This document shows positions 1-11,400 of a stretch of DNA of 64,000 bases, piece after piece. Each line of letters starts with the position of its first letter. Within the stretch, counting starts at the first letter, position 1. The notes below the pieces were generated by a model. It made no database searches. It saw only the letters and a list, made by a program, of their open reading frames with translations, and was not told the origin of the DNA. Made by a program: the position numbers and the translations under genes. This DNA is from Klebsormidium nitens (lineage: Eukaryota > Streptophyta > Klebsormidiophyceae > Klebsormidiales > Klebsormidiaceae): positions 1-64,000 of the forward strand of contig DF237339.1 of the NCBI GenBank assembly GCA_000708835.1, written 5' to 3'.

Positions 1-910
1 TCAAAGCTAGAGTCCTTCAATGAACATATGCATAAGCGACACGTCACTACCATGCGTATACGTTCAATGTCCGACTCGATTCCTACGGCATGTTAGTTAA
101 CTCCCGAAACTGGCTATAGGCCTCTTCAGTTACACTACGAGTGGCTTAAATTTGCCCTTTATTTATGACCAACTACAACGATTCTACTCCTTGGCATTTT
201 TACCATCGATCAAAGATTCTTTATGCATGGGTAAAATAAGGTACCTTACCAACCGTCGCGCGTAGGCGGCCTGCCGTTCATGTGCATGCAGCCCCGGGTA
301 CTGTATGCATATGGAGATGGGCAGCTAGCTCCTGGGCCATTTGCTTATAGATGAAATTTCCGATGACACCGACGCGCATGCTGAGGTCGTTCATGCAAAT
401 GTATGGTTGTTAATTATACTTGATAATAATTGTAGAGAGGAGTTCACATGTGCATGTTGCATATACAGTTTGGACGGTTGATCGATCTGATCTAAAGAGC
501 TGCCGCGTATGAGACTGCCATGCGTACATGGCAGCAGATAGTGCCGCGGCACATGGTCGGATATGCAGGCGATGCAAATGTAAATCTCGAATCAAGAGCC
601 ACTGTCATCATGGGGCATACACTCCTCAATATCAACCCTGCCCGTGAACCCTTAAACGGCCTGTTTTAGTTTGGAGCCTTGCCAAGAAAGGACGATCGCA
701 CTCCCTGTCAAGTACATGGCGGGCAGCTCAGGCCCAGCTTGATCAGAATATACAAGCACCGTCCCAATATACAGTCGTAGTGCTACCAAACCATGGAGTG
801 AAAAGTGCATCCAGCTATATGGTGGACACTTGTCCAGCGCCGATTCAATGGATGAGGCAGCAAACTCTTGATAGAAACAGACGGACATCACGAAAGCTAC
901 ACAGAAAACA
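1..910. other. Spacer downstream of membrin, no gene seen
   Basis: No reading frame here resembles a protein. The stretch is AT-richer than the genes and full of CATG, ATGCAT and GCATGC words, for example near 285-310, 375-400 and 445-460. It lies at the 3' side of the minus-strand membrin gene, and the same texture recurs at the tail-to-tail spacers further right. The membrin 3' UTR should lie just below 911, but I see no clear polyadenylation signal that I would defend. Confidence 0.6.
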
Positions 911-3278
911 TTATCGCGTCCATTTCCAGACCACTACTACAACAATGATCGTGACGAGCATACCAACATATGAGACCCACTTGTCGGTCAGTTGCCTCCT
1001 GTCAATTCTCCTCAGTACAGTCCCAGAGAGTCCCAGTGTGTTGATGACGTCAAGAGCTTTTCGTTGTGCATTCTGAAAAGGAGCGAAAAAGTAGTTGTGT
1101 CAGAAATGAAACACTCCTGCATTTACAGACCGTGTGCAGTACTAAAACCCAACACAAAGAAAACCGACTTGCGAGAGAGCAAGAATGCATCATCGAGGGG
1201 ACTGAAGTCTACTGCTGTTGACAGGGTTCCAACGGATGCGTACTCAAATGTCTGCTCACCTTAAGTCGATCTCGTTGCATTGCATAGCTTTCGAGGACCC
1301 CCGTGGCCGCAGAGAACATATCCTCGAGTACTTTATTTGAGGTATTTACAGACGCCATGGCTTGAGCCTCGGCATCAAAGTCAGACATAACACGTTTCCC
1401 ATCCTGAGCTGCCTGCAAGCAATGCACGAAACTTCTTCAAAGATGTTGAAGACAAGAACCGAGCACATGTTCTCCAGTATCAGCGATGTCATAGAACACA
1501 AGCGAAACCGCCCAGACTCTGGAAACGCATCCAACAAGTTCGCACGCGACTGGCTGAGGTCGAGAATGTACGTCAAGAGGGCAAGAAAGGTCGTGCGGCG
1601 AAAGGCCATGCTAGTTGAACCAAGGATATGTCAGAGCATACTGACACTCTTGACTCATGACAAGGAACCGCCATCTGGGGGCTTCAACTGACCGTTTCGG
1701 CAGCCGTATTTCAGGAAAGCCTACTTGACGAACTGTCAGAGTACGTTGGCTTACAAAACGACTCAGAAGGCGAATATTCATCCCCAATACTGTACCAATC
1801 AAGAATCCTCTGAAACATTTTGAGCGGACCAGAGCAGGTGGGGGAATCAGAGAATCTTTTTTACGAGCGGACGACCATTTGACAGTGAGCCTAGTAGACG
1901 GCCAGCTAGAGACAAAGATCAGATCACACCATCCGTTGCCTTGCTTTCGGATACCCAATCGAACCTAAATTACTTCAAGCAAGGAGACATAGCAACCAAA
2001 CTCTCATGTAATTCTCCCCATTCTCGCCGACTCTGCTTTTCCTTACAGGGAAGAATCGAAGCAGCGCAGTCAACGCAACTTGGAGCATGATGTATACAAG
2101 GCAGGAGCTCACCCCCCGCTTCAATAGCTCTGCCCTGTCCTTTGCTTCTGCTTGCCTTCTATGTTCCCGGCCCAAATACTTGTCTAAGGCACCCCGTAAC
2201 GAGTCTGTTTCTTCTGCAATCCCCTCAACTTTCCTGAGACCAAAGAAGGAGACAGGAAGGAGAGCTTAGACTCAAGTTGAGGAAGGGCGGAGGTCTCCGG
2301 AGATGGTGAACTCCTCAGAGCAGCTCCTCCCCTACTCATCATTTGTTAGGACTAGTTCCGCTGGGCTTTGATTTGATTGCCATTCGCTAGCTAAGTTGAG
2401 AAATTTGCAGATCCCCCTCTTGCAAATCTCTGGGAGATGCTAAACAGAGATCTTGAAAACGTTCACAGCTTAAGGACACTCTATTTCAACTTCGTGATAG
2501 ACAGGAGTAACAGCCCTGTCTGAAACACCACCAAGTACCACCACCAACTAGAGGCTCCCTTTACAGGCTGCGTATTCACCTTTTCCAAATGTCCTTGTCC
2601 TTCCTTTGAGCAATCTGCGCTCTCCACATATGCTCCATGTCGACGTTGATCCGCTGCAACTCTGTCAGCTTGACGCGCAGCTGTGATGTCATGTCAGGGG
2701 AAGATCCTGGTTTCTGCATGTATGGGTCCTGCAAATGGGGGATGTGGCGGTTGATCCCTGTGCTTGATAAGGCAGCTGAATCCTTTAAGGTATGTCACAG
2801 TCTTCTGAAGGGGGAAGCAAACTTTGGGTGGCTGAGCCCCTCTTCCTCACAGCTCTGTACTCACTTGATGGCACGAGGTTTCTAAGGAAGGTCCTGAGGC
2901 TGCTGATAAGAAGGAAGAAATAGGAGAAAGCAGGTCCAGCGACTTCAAAACTTACAGAAATGATGCTGGAAATGTAGCGACACACAAAAATGTTCGCTCA
3001 TTTGAGAGATTCAAAACAAAACCTGATTGGCTTCCGTGGCAAGCTGTCAAAAGGTACAGAACAAGAAAAGATTGGGGATGCTAGGACATGAGAAACTGGT
3101 TTCTCATGTTTCAAAGCACACCAAGACTGTTTTCCTCGACCAAGTACAATGCAAAAAGTTTCTGAGGAAAACTTACGGTTGGTGAAGCTGCCTCCAGCCG
3201 CTCGATGCGCTCCAAACCTTCGCGCAACTCCAGGATGATGCGCCTCGCAGCTGCATATAGATCTGAAAGTGTCCCCAT
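911..3278 (-). CDS. MEMB: Membrin, Golgi Qb-SNARE (GOSR2/MEMB11/Bos1 family)
   Basis: Five exons on the minus strand: 3177-3278, 2580-2728, 2113-2233, 1260-1412, 911-1072. They join in frame to 228 residues, close to the plant membrin length of about 225. The N-terminal Habc-like helix begins MGTLSDLYAAARRIILELRE. The SNARE motif covers roughly residues 145-195, with the expected central-layer glutamine at Q170 in AMQRDRLK, followed by the family signature QRKALDVINTLGLS. A single C-terminal membrane anchor (about 207-226) ends WKWTR. Membrin acts in ER-to-Golgi and intra-Golgi vesicle fusion with a syntaxin-5 type partner. The second exon has two possible in-frame acceptors 15 nt apart (at 2728 or 2713); I chose the first for its better pyrimidine tract. 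The gene is head-to-head with the ubiquitin hydrolase, and their shared 5' region carries a transposable element. Confidence 0.92.
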
Positions 3279-3535
3279 GGCCAATTGTGCAGACGACTCA
3301 GGCCAGACGTTTAGAAACTTTGGCTTACAAACTTGAAACGTATGTACTGCTGAGGATCGCCCAGGAAGTTTAGGTATATTAAATGACAAGGCGCTGTGCT
3401 GTGATTGGCTGTGATCTCGTCTGTTCAAATGAGTAGCTCAAGCTTCAGCTGCTTCAGCTGCTGGCCAGCTGCTGGTATACTGTACCGCGCGCCGTTCACA
3501 GACTCAGGGGCGATTCGCACCCGCCGACTTTTGCC

Positions 3536-4115
3536 TTTCCGATAAGCTTCTTATCGGAAAGGTAAAGTTTAACTTTCCGATAACTCCTTATCGGCCCTTT
3601 GCTTATCGGAAAGTCACGCCGATCCGATAAGGAATTTTGGCCCTTATCGGAAAGTTATTACTTTACCTTTCCGATAACCTTATCGGATCGGCGCAAAACT
3701 CGGGCAACTTTCCGATAACTCCTTATCGGTACTTTGCTTATCGGAAAGTCACGCCGATCCGATAAGAATCCTATAAGCTTCCCTATCGGGGTTTCGACAA
3801 TAAACTTTCGAAAATCTCCACGCACCGTCGGCAATTCCTGATCGGTCGATTATAAATCTAAAAGTGGAGGTCTTATCGGCGCCGGTGCGAATGCAATGCC
3901 GATTGCTTATCGGTAATCGGTATTTATGTGCGAACGTCGCGCAGATAAGAAATCCTTATCGGCCCGCGGGTGCGAACACTGCGCCGATTACTTATCGGTG
4001 TCCCGGGTGTCCCGCGCGGTGGTGCGAACGCATCACCTTTCCGATAAGCTTTTTGAAGCTTATCGGAATTTATGTGCGAACGCGTCCCCCGGACTTTACG
4101 CGAAAGTTATCGGAA
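3536..4115. repeat. Dense array of CTTATCGG/CCGATAAG words
   Basis: The body of the outer element is packed with the octamer CTTATCGG and its inverse, roughly twenty full or near-full copies in both orientations, often as short hairpins such as CCGATAAGCTTCTTATCGG. A 60-bp block at about 3571-3630 recurs almost unchanged at 3706-3766. It is not coding. GATA-like cores arise throughout, so it could bind GATA or MYB-related factors, but that is only a possibility. Confidence 0.8.
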
Positions 4116-4121
4116 AGTTGG

Positions 4122-4881
4122 CCTTAAGGTGGTAGGACGGTAATTCAGGTTGGATTGACCCTGGTTTACGTTCTGGTTCATAGAATGTTCAAAACTAAAC
4201 CAAATCAGGTTTCGTCTTCTCCAATGGCTTCGAGACACCCTCGGGGTCCTCTCGAAGCTCCTCTAACCACCTCGAAGTAGTTTGGGTCAGTCTGAGAAAC
4301 CCTGCCAACTCCAAACAACCTGGTTCAAAGGGGTATTTCCATTGGATTTTCTGCCTGTCAACTGCCACGATAAATTTCCTTCGAACAAGAGGAAATCACC
4401 TTCGGGGCAAGCTGGGATGTCAAAAACATTTTTCCAAAAAAAATCTGACGGAAATGTGCACCGCCAGGGGGGAACATACCTGGTCAACAACCTGAGAAAA
4501 AACCATTTTGAGCATATAAGCTGGGAGTTTTGACCATTAACGGTGCACATTTTCGTCAATATTGTGATTTAACCGTTCGATAGACATCCCAGCTTGCCCC
4601 GATTCAGTTTTAGGGGGGTCAATGAGAATTCTATCATTTCGTTTTTCTGACGGCCAAGGGTTCATGTAGGGGGGTAAATGTTCAAACTTCCTCAACTTCA
4701 GACTTTCCTCGACAAGTCGTCAGTGAGTTCGAGGTGGTCCCAGAGTGCTCGAGGGGGCCTCCTTGGTCCCCCCCGAAAGATGCAAAAGACGGGACTCGAT
4801 TTGACCACGTTATGACCAAGTTACGCCCCTTCAAACCCTAGAAACCCTCTTTTCTGGCTGAATTACCGTCCTACCACCTTA
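4122..4881. mobile_element. Inner foldback (hairpin) DNA element
   Basis: The ends are TAAGGTGGTAGGACGGTAATTCAG-type inverted repeats, 24 bp and perfect (4125-4148 against 4858-4881). The word AAGTTGG flanks the insertion on both sides (4115-4121 and 4882-4888), which suggests a 7-bp target duplication. Inside, further inverted pairs share the same centre near 4502: 4404-4421 with 4583-4600 (18 bp, perfect) and 4446-4463 with 4541-4558 (one mismatch). The whole 760 bp is therefore a long imperfect hairpin, typical of foldback elements or MITEs. No protein is supported; the open frames of 80-90 codons here are a by-product of the palindrome. Confidence 0.8.
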
Positions 4882-5388
4882 AAGTTGGTGGGTGCGAATC
4901 GCAGACTCAGAGAACAGCAGCTAGTCTGGCCCCTTGTATGAATCCCATAGCCCTCAAGGGTAAGAACTAACCCAAAACTTTGTATGGCTGCTGCACGGCT
5001 CCTGAATAAACTGAACCTTGCGTGGGTTTCGGTGCCGGGTTAGGAGTATTGTGGGTGGATCAACGCTGACAGAGTAGGCGTAGCTCTGCCAGTGCTGGAG
5101 TCTGGACCCTTCGTCGAAGTGGCGATCCAGAGAGTCATGCATGAGCCAACTGCTCTCTTGGCATTGCCTGCAACAGCTCAGACGTTGGGAGCTGCTATGG
5201 GAAACGTCTGGGGGCGACTTTTATCTCGAGGGTTTTTTTTTGGCCTTGGTGCAGGGAGGCAAGCATAGGGTGTTTGGTGTCTTAGCGTTGTCAGGCGCTA
5301 TGATTGAAACGTTAGGGTTTTGCATGCCTTTGCAATGATGCTGCCGGAAGCGAATCAAGAGTGAGTTGGTGGCGGGGATAGGCCCTTG

Positions 5389-5396
5389 TGACGTCA
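5389..5396. promoter_or_regulatory. TGACGTCA palindrome upstream of the ubiquitin hydrolase
   Basis: This perfect 8-bp bZIP (TGA/CRE type) site lies 66 bp before the chosen ATG, in the shared 5' spacer on the hydrolase side of the inserted element. A role in driving that gene is inferred from position only. Confidence 0.4.
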
Positions 5397-5462
5397 ACCC
5401 TGCATGTAAACCACACTAAAACAGAAAAAGCTCAAGAGAGGATCAGTTTTGGGTGACCTCCG

Positions 5463-8400
5463 ATGGAAGCAGGCTCGCGAAAACCTCAAGGCGTTCAAGC
5501 GCTTTTCGCATCTTCAGAAGTACTTACCCGCCGCATCGTCTTTCTCCCTGCCACAAAAGCGGACGCACATTCTTCGGTACCCCCAGGGTTGGTTCCCTTG
5601 AATTCGCCTTTAGTTGTAAGGCCATCAATGCCGGGAAAGGCATTGGGCAAGGGTAATGGTCGCCCAGATGGAAATGGTGGCTCTAGAGCGGAGGCTCGTG
5701 ACACTTTACCAGACCAAGATCTGGTGCTCGCATGGTCGGGGCCAAGGAAAGTGGTGCGTCCAACTTTTGATTTTGACTTTGCTTTGCTCACTTTTCATGT
5801 GCTGCTAGATCTGAGGAATGCTTATTCATGGGTTTCGAAGAAGTTTCTCAGCTTTTTCCGTGTGGATTTCTGCTGGACGGCACCCCTGTCAAACTAGATT
5901 TTGTGAATTTGTCAAAGATTGCCGACACTCTGTCATGAGATCGTCTCACCCCGATCTAGCATCTGCACAAACCTGCAACCCTGTCAGTCACGTGTTTCTG
6001 TGCTCGTGAAACCCCATGAAGACTCAAACTTCCTCCTTTTCAGTGGTGGAGTCAGGGGTAAAGTTAGAAACATTTGCAGCTATGACAGTACCAGAGCAGA
6101 AAAGGTGATTGGCGCAGAGCTTTCACTGTTCCCGACAGTGGTTTTCATTATTCTCCGCAGGGTGCAGGACTTTCGAACCTTGGCAACACCTGCTTCTTGA
6201 ACAGTGTGCTGCAGTCCCTAACGTACACCCCTCCCTTGGCCGCCTTTCTCGAGAGCGGACAACATCGTGCATCATGTGAGTCTACAAGTTGAAAAGTGCG
6301 CCATGACTTTCCTCCCTGACAATCAGCCCCTCTAATTTTCTGTTGATGCCCTGTCAACTCTCATTGACTTTTGAGTTTTAATTATTGGTTGATGTCTTGT
6401 CGATTCTTGTTAATACGTACCCTTCGGTCCTCCGGTCTTTGTTTTGTGACTCTACTTTTTTAAGTAGATGTCGAGTGGGGGCTCAATGTCCTCGGTAGAT
6501 CAACATCGGAAGTTGTCGAAGAAGGCCTCATGTCCTCGAGGGTTCTTCAGCAGCCCCTGGCTCGCACCGATGCCATCAGGGCTACTTCAAGAGCTTTTGT
6601 CATTGTAGGAGTCAGTTTAGATGATGGTTCCCCTCCTTGTCCGTTCTTGGTACCATGCTTTTGTGCACGTTTTGAAGTCTCTCCAGTTCTGCCAGCCGTA
6701 ACGGAAACCCCCTCAAACCCCGCAGGCCGCGTCTCGGGCTTCTGCGCTCTGTGCGCTCTTGAAGGTCACGTCCGGCAGGCGCTCAAGTCTTCCGGGGGGA
6801 CAATCGCCCCCAGCCAACTGGTCAAGAATCTCCGCACCTTCTCCAAGCAGTTCCGTGTGGGACGGCAGGAGGACGCGCACGAGTTCATGCGCTATCTTCT
6901 GGAGGCCCTGCACAAGAGCTGCCTGCCACCTGGCGCAGCCAAGCTGCCCCCGGAGAAGCAGCACAGCTTCATCAACAGGGCCTTTGCGGGGCGGTTGAGG
7001 AGCCAGGTGCGCTTGGGAGGTTGACCTAGTTTGTGTTCTCACAATTTAGTCGGGGGATGGGAAGCCGGTCCAAGCTTGCACAGGGAGAGTGGGATGCTAT
7101 GCTTAGGGCTTCCGGAGTCGTGCGCTTGTGGCCTGCCGCTATATCATAGTGGTGAGCTGGGGATAAAACATTGAGGTTGTGACAAGTCAGGGCATACAAC
7201 GGTTTGCAAGTATGGTTCGACCATCGCAGTTAAGAGAAATTCGATGTCTCCGATTCTTGCATCAGCCAGATATCCTTTTTCAACCCTCTCCTGACCGATT
7301 AAGTCAGGAGGTTAGTCGGTTACTATTGTAAAAGTGTCACTCGCTTCGGTTTACCCCAAGCGCTCGAAGGCACATAGAAGCGCCAGCAAATGCCAGGTTC
7401 GGACGGAACTAGAGCCGGCGCTTTTTTCTGCCGGCAGGTCAAGTGCAGCAGCTGCGGGTTCACGTCAGACACGTACGACCCGTTCCTGGACCTGAGCCTC
7501 GAGATCAACCGGGCAGACTCGCTAGAAAGGGCGCTGAAACGCTTTACCACGGTGGAGGTACTTGACGGAGACAATCGGTACAAGTGCAGCAAGTGAGCTT
7601 TTCTCTACACTAACTTTCACTGCTTTTATTGTAACATTGTAGGGGACAGTAGGCATCGGGGCAGTTTTTGGCGCTTCTCGCTTTTTCTCTCCACCTTAAT
7701 AGAACCTTCACCTGCAAACGTTCACAGTTGTGTTGCTTTTTGTCGTGGAAGCTTGCTTGAGCTTCTGACTGCTCACCGGTTGGTCCGTCAGGGACACACC
7801 GCCTAAAACGTTCCTTGTTTGGTACTTAGTCCTCGAAGTCTGACCAGCCGCCTTGCCCGCCTGCCAGATGTCGCAAGAAGGTGCTCGCCTTCAAGCAGTT
7901 CACCATCGCGCGCGCGCCTGCGGTCCTCACCATCCAATTCAAGCGGTTTGACGGCGGGTTCGGCGGCAAGATCGACAAGAAAGTCGCGTTTCCGACCACA
8001 CTCGACCTGGCGCCGTTCCTGAGCCCCGAGACGCGCCCCGGGGGATCCCCCCAGGCGGTGTACCACCTGTACTCCGTGCTGGTACATTCTGGCCGGTCGA
8101 CGCACTCCGGGCACTACTACTCGTTCATCAAGGCGCCCACCGGCATGTGGCACGTCATGGATGATAGCCGGGTGAGGGCCTCGAACTTGATCTCAAAATG
8201 GTCGGGTCTGTAACTGGTGGCGTTGATGATTCCTGATTGATTTCGTTGGCTCGTGTCTGTCTGACTCCGCGAGGTTTCTTGATTCCAGGTTCGCAGCCTT
8301 CTGGGCTGTTGGTTCGTTGCTTTTCCTGTTTCTGGGTGCGTGGTTTGATTGCGGTTATATTGAAATGTGACGCGTCTACTTTGGATTGTCTGCGACTTGT

Positions 8401-11400
8401 CCTTCCAACTTTCTACCCCCTATTACTCGCTTGTTTGCAAGGTAACTCTTCTTCATGAGTATGAGCTGCTCTTCCCCTTCTGTTGTGCTCGAGGTCAGAA
8501 GTCAGAAACTCGCTGAAACTAAGCTTGTATGTCGGCAACTATGCGCTTGGCTGGTCATGGTCGCCGGGGAGACGGCAAGCGTCGGTCCTCTGTTCCCCGC
8601 GACTCTACTTGTGTTGTTTTATCAAAGTCTGCGAATCTGAAAGCAGTTATTCGAATGATTCCGATCAAGTGTGACGGGCCGCTGCCAGTGATGTAATTTG
8701 TCATGCACCACTCTTATCAACCGTGCTGATCGACACTACTACCAAGATCTGAGGCACGGCGGCCCCTTGACCATTCGAAGTTTCTGACGGAATGTGAATG
8801 CTTTCCGCATCTCGACTTTTCATGCGTCTTACTTTCTTATATCCGTGCATGTTGAGAGGATGTTAGGGTTCCTTGGAACGTTTCTCTACTCAACCCTTAA
8901 ACATCGTTTCTGTATTTTTGCTATTGGAAACTCACAGTTGTCTGTTAAATATTGAGGATATTTGTCCACCCTTTCGCGTATTCACAACCGCGAAGTTATT
9001 TTCCAAACATTCCTAGCGAGTGCTTGACCAAAGTTTGCCAGCGTGATGAGTCATCCGATGGCCAGAAGCTCGAACAGGAACTTTTAGAATATGCTCGATG
9101 GTGGATTCGATGCGAATGACCTACGTAGGCGAAGGGCACCTACGTAGACTCAAAACAGACGCATGCTTTTCCTACCTCAGTTCACGTTGTCAATATACCG
9201 AACTGACAGGTTGGGGGAACTGAGTTGAGGGAGAAAAACTCCACGATGGTCGTCAAAGCGCCCGTTCTGCTTTCAGCAACTTCTTTGGTTACAGGAGAGC
9301 CAGTGAATCAGAAGTTGGGGAGGTGATTATTCACATGGATTTTCATGGACCTTATTAGACGCGGTTTCTCCTTTGCTGCCCAGGTCCAGCAAGTGAGCGA
9401 GAAGACGGTCCTCGACCAGCGCGCGTACATCATCTTCTACGTCCGTAAACCGTCCGCCAAGCCCGTGGGGACGCCCGAGCCGCTCGCGCCGTCCAAACCG
9501 GTCGGCGTCGAAACGAAGCCTGCGCCTGCAATCATTACTTCTTCGAAAGAAAAGAGTGTCACCGTTACTGGTGAAAGTGCAAAGGGACCGGCAGTAAGGG
9601 GAGAGCCGTTGTCTAGGAGTGTTCCAACCGAGACGACGTCGGTTGATGGGAACGGCAAAGTTGGCGGTGCGAGTACGGGTCAGAATGCAGAGGGGGCTAG
9701 TGTGAAAACGGGCGCAGGTGGTGAAGATTCACATGCGGAGGGGGGAAAGGGCGCTGGGGCGGGCAGGGGTGAGAAGGACCCCCCTGCTGAGGATGTTGGT
9801 GTGCCTGTGAGCCGGGATGAAGGGCGGCCGGGGGAGGAAGAAACTAGGGATAGCGGGAAGGAAGGCAGCACCAGCGTGGCGTTGGACGAGGACTACTGGG
9901 ACCGGTATTACAGCCAGCACTGGTAAGTCGTATTTCCCTTGTGACTCGTTGCTTTTCCACCGTTTTTTCCTCACTTTACATTCCTCGACCTCGTGCCTCC
10001 GTGAACGGTTATTGCACCTATCATGTCGCTTCTTATCCAAGGTCGGAGAGGAGTATTACCGCTCGGTGACCGCCCAACTAGCGAGGGCATCCGCTTCTAG
10101 ATGACTAGCTTCTGGATCTGACCATCCGACGAAGGACGCACGTTGTTCCTGAGAAAATTACAACACCGTCGAAAACGTTTCATTTGCGTGCTATTGCAAA
10201 GGACACGGTCTTCAGGTTGGACAAGGGCATTCCGCTGGACATCTTGTGTCTCGTTGAACTTTTCTTTTCTCTGTTCCTTGAACTTTGTACGCCCTTTCTC
10301 GTCTGCAAAACCAGACTCGTTTTTCCAGTCGAAGACACGTCCTAGTCAAGTGAATGCCGAGATCTCTTGGGTATTTTGGCAAGAGCCGTTTCGGCTCGGG
10401 TTTTTTTATTGCCTTTGTTGTGCTTTCCCCACAGGACGTACGTGCCTCCGCAGTACTGCCACCTGCCTATCCAAGTGAAGTCCGAGATCTCTTAGCTCTT
10501 TCGAAACAAGCCGTTTGAGCTCGGGTCTAAATATCTGCTCTCGTTGTGCCACAGGACGTACGTGCCCCCGCAGTACTACCACCTGCCTATCCAAGTGAAA
10601 TCTGCTATCTGTCAGCTCTTTCGAAACAAGCCGTTTGAGCTCGTGTTTAATTCGTTGTGCCACAGGACGTACGTGCCCCCGCAGTACTACCACCTGCTCC
10701 GCGTCATGCCGAGCACGCGGCACTACTACCTGGCCAAGGAGATGGCCGCGCGCAGGCGGGCCGAGTGGGGCCGGAAGCTGTACGAGGAGGCGCTGGCGAA
10801 CAAACTAGAGCGGGAGCTTTCCGAGGACGAGAGCGCGTCGGGGGATGAGTCGGAGGACGAGGATACGGTTGGTAAGGATGAGCGGCAAAAGGGGGGTGTG
10901 GAGAAAAGTGAAGAGCGGGGGCTAGAGCGGAGGCGGGGTGCTTTTGAGGAAGCAGGGGAGGGGGAAAAGTTTAAGGGAAAGGCTAAGAAGGGGAAAGGTG
11001 GGGGGATGTTGGCGGGTACGGAAGAGGAGAGAGGTGGGGAGGGCAGTGAAGCCGCGGTTGAGAATGGCAAGAGCCAGCGGGTTGAGAAAGGGGCAGAAAG
11101 GAAACGGGAGGAGAAACGGAGACGGGAAGAGGCACAAGGGGCGGGGGCAGCCGAGAGTGGTGCGGTAGAAGCGAAGGAAAATGGGAAGAGAGGGACCACT
11201 GCTTTGAGAGAGAAGGAGAAGAGGGGGGTACCAGAACAGCAGCAGGAAGGGGGGTCCGCGGAAACAACGGGGGCAGTGACCGAGGGTGTGGGGGGAAAGG
11301 CTGAGACTGGGAGGAAGGAGAAGAAGCGAAGGAAAGAAGGGGAAGGAGTCAAGGTGAAAGCGGCGGAGGGGAACAAGGAAACAGACCAGAAGCGACTGCT

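Larger units (their letters stand above)
3511..4901. mobile_element. Outer TIR DNA element, Mutator-like size of target duplication
   Basis: The left end starts CGATTCGCACCCGCC and the right end is GGTGGGTGCGAATCG, its near-perfect inverse; the inverted match covers about 21 bp. The 9-bp word CAGACTCAG flanks both sides as a direct repeat (3499-3507 and 4902-4910), with three extra G at 3508-3510 on the left. This looks like a target-site duplication of 9 bp or slightly more, a size typical of Mutator-like elements. No transposase frame is present, so the element is non-autonomous. A second element (4122-4881) is inserted close to its right end; without it the outer element is about 630 bp. 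Confidence 0.75.

Noticed and set aside
4282-4559. Overlapping 83- and 90-codon frames on opposite strands
   Set aside because: Both lie across the centre of the foldback element and arise from its palindrome; no transposase or other domain.
9119-9148. Two CCTACGTAGG palindromes in intron 5 of the ubiquitin hydrolase
   Set aside because: The paired palindromes are real but short and inside a long intron; no further evidence of an element or regulatory role.
10726-11376. 216-codon minus-strand frame rich in S, P and F
   Set aside because: It mirrors the K/E/G-rich linker of the ubiquitin hydrolase exon 7; no start context or splice partners.
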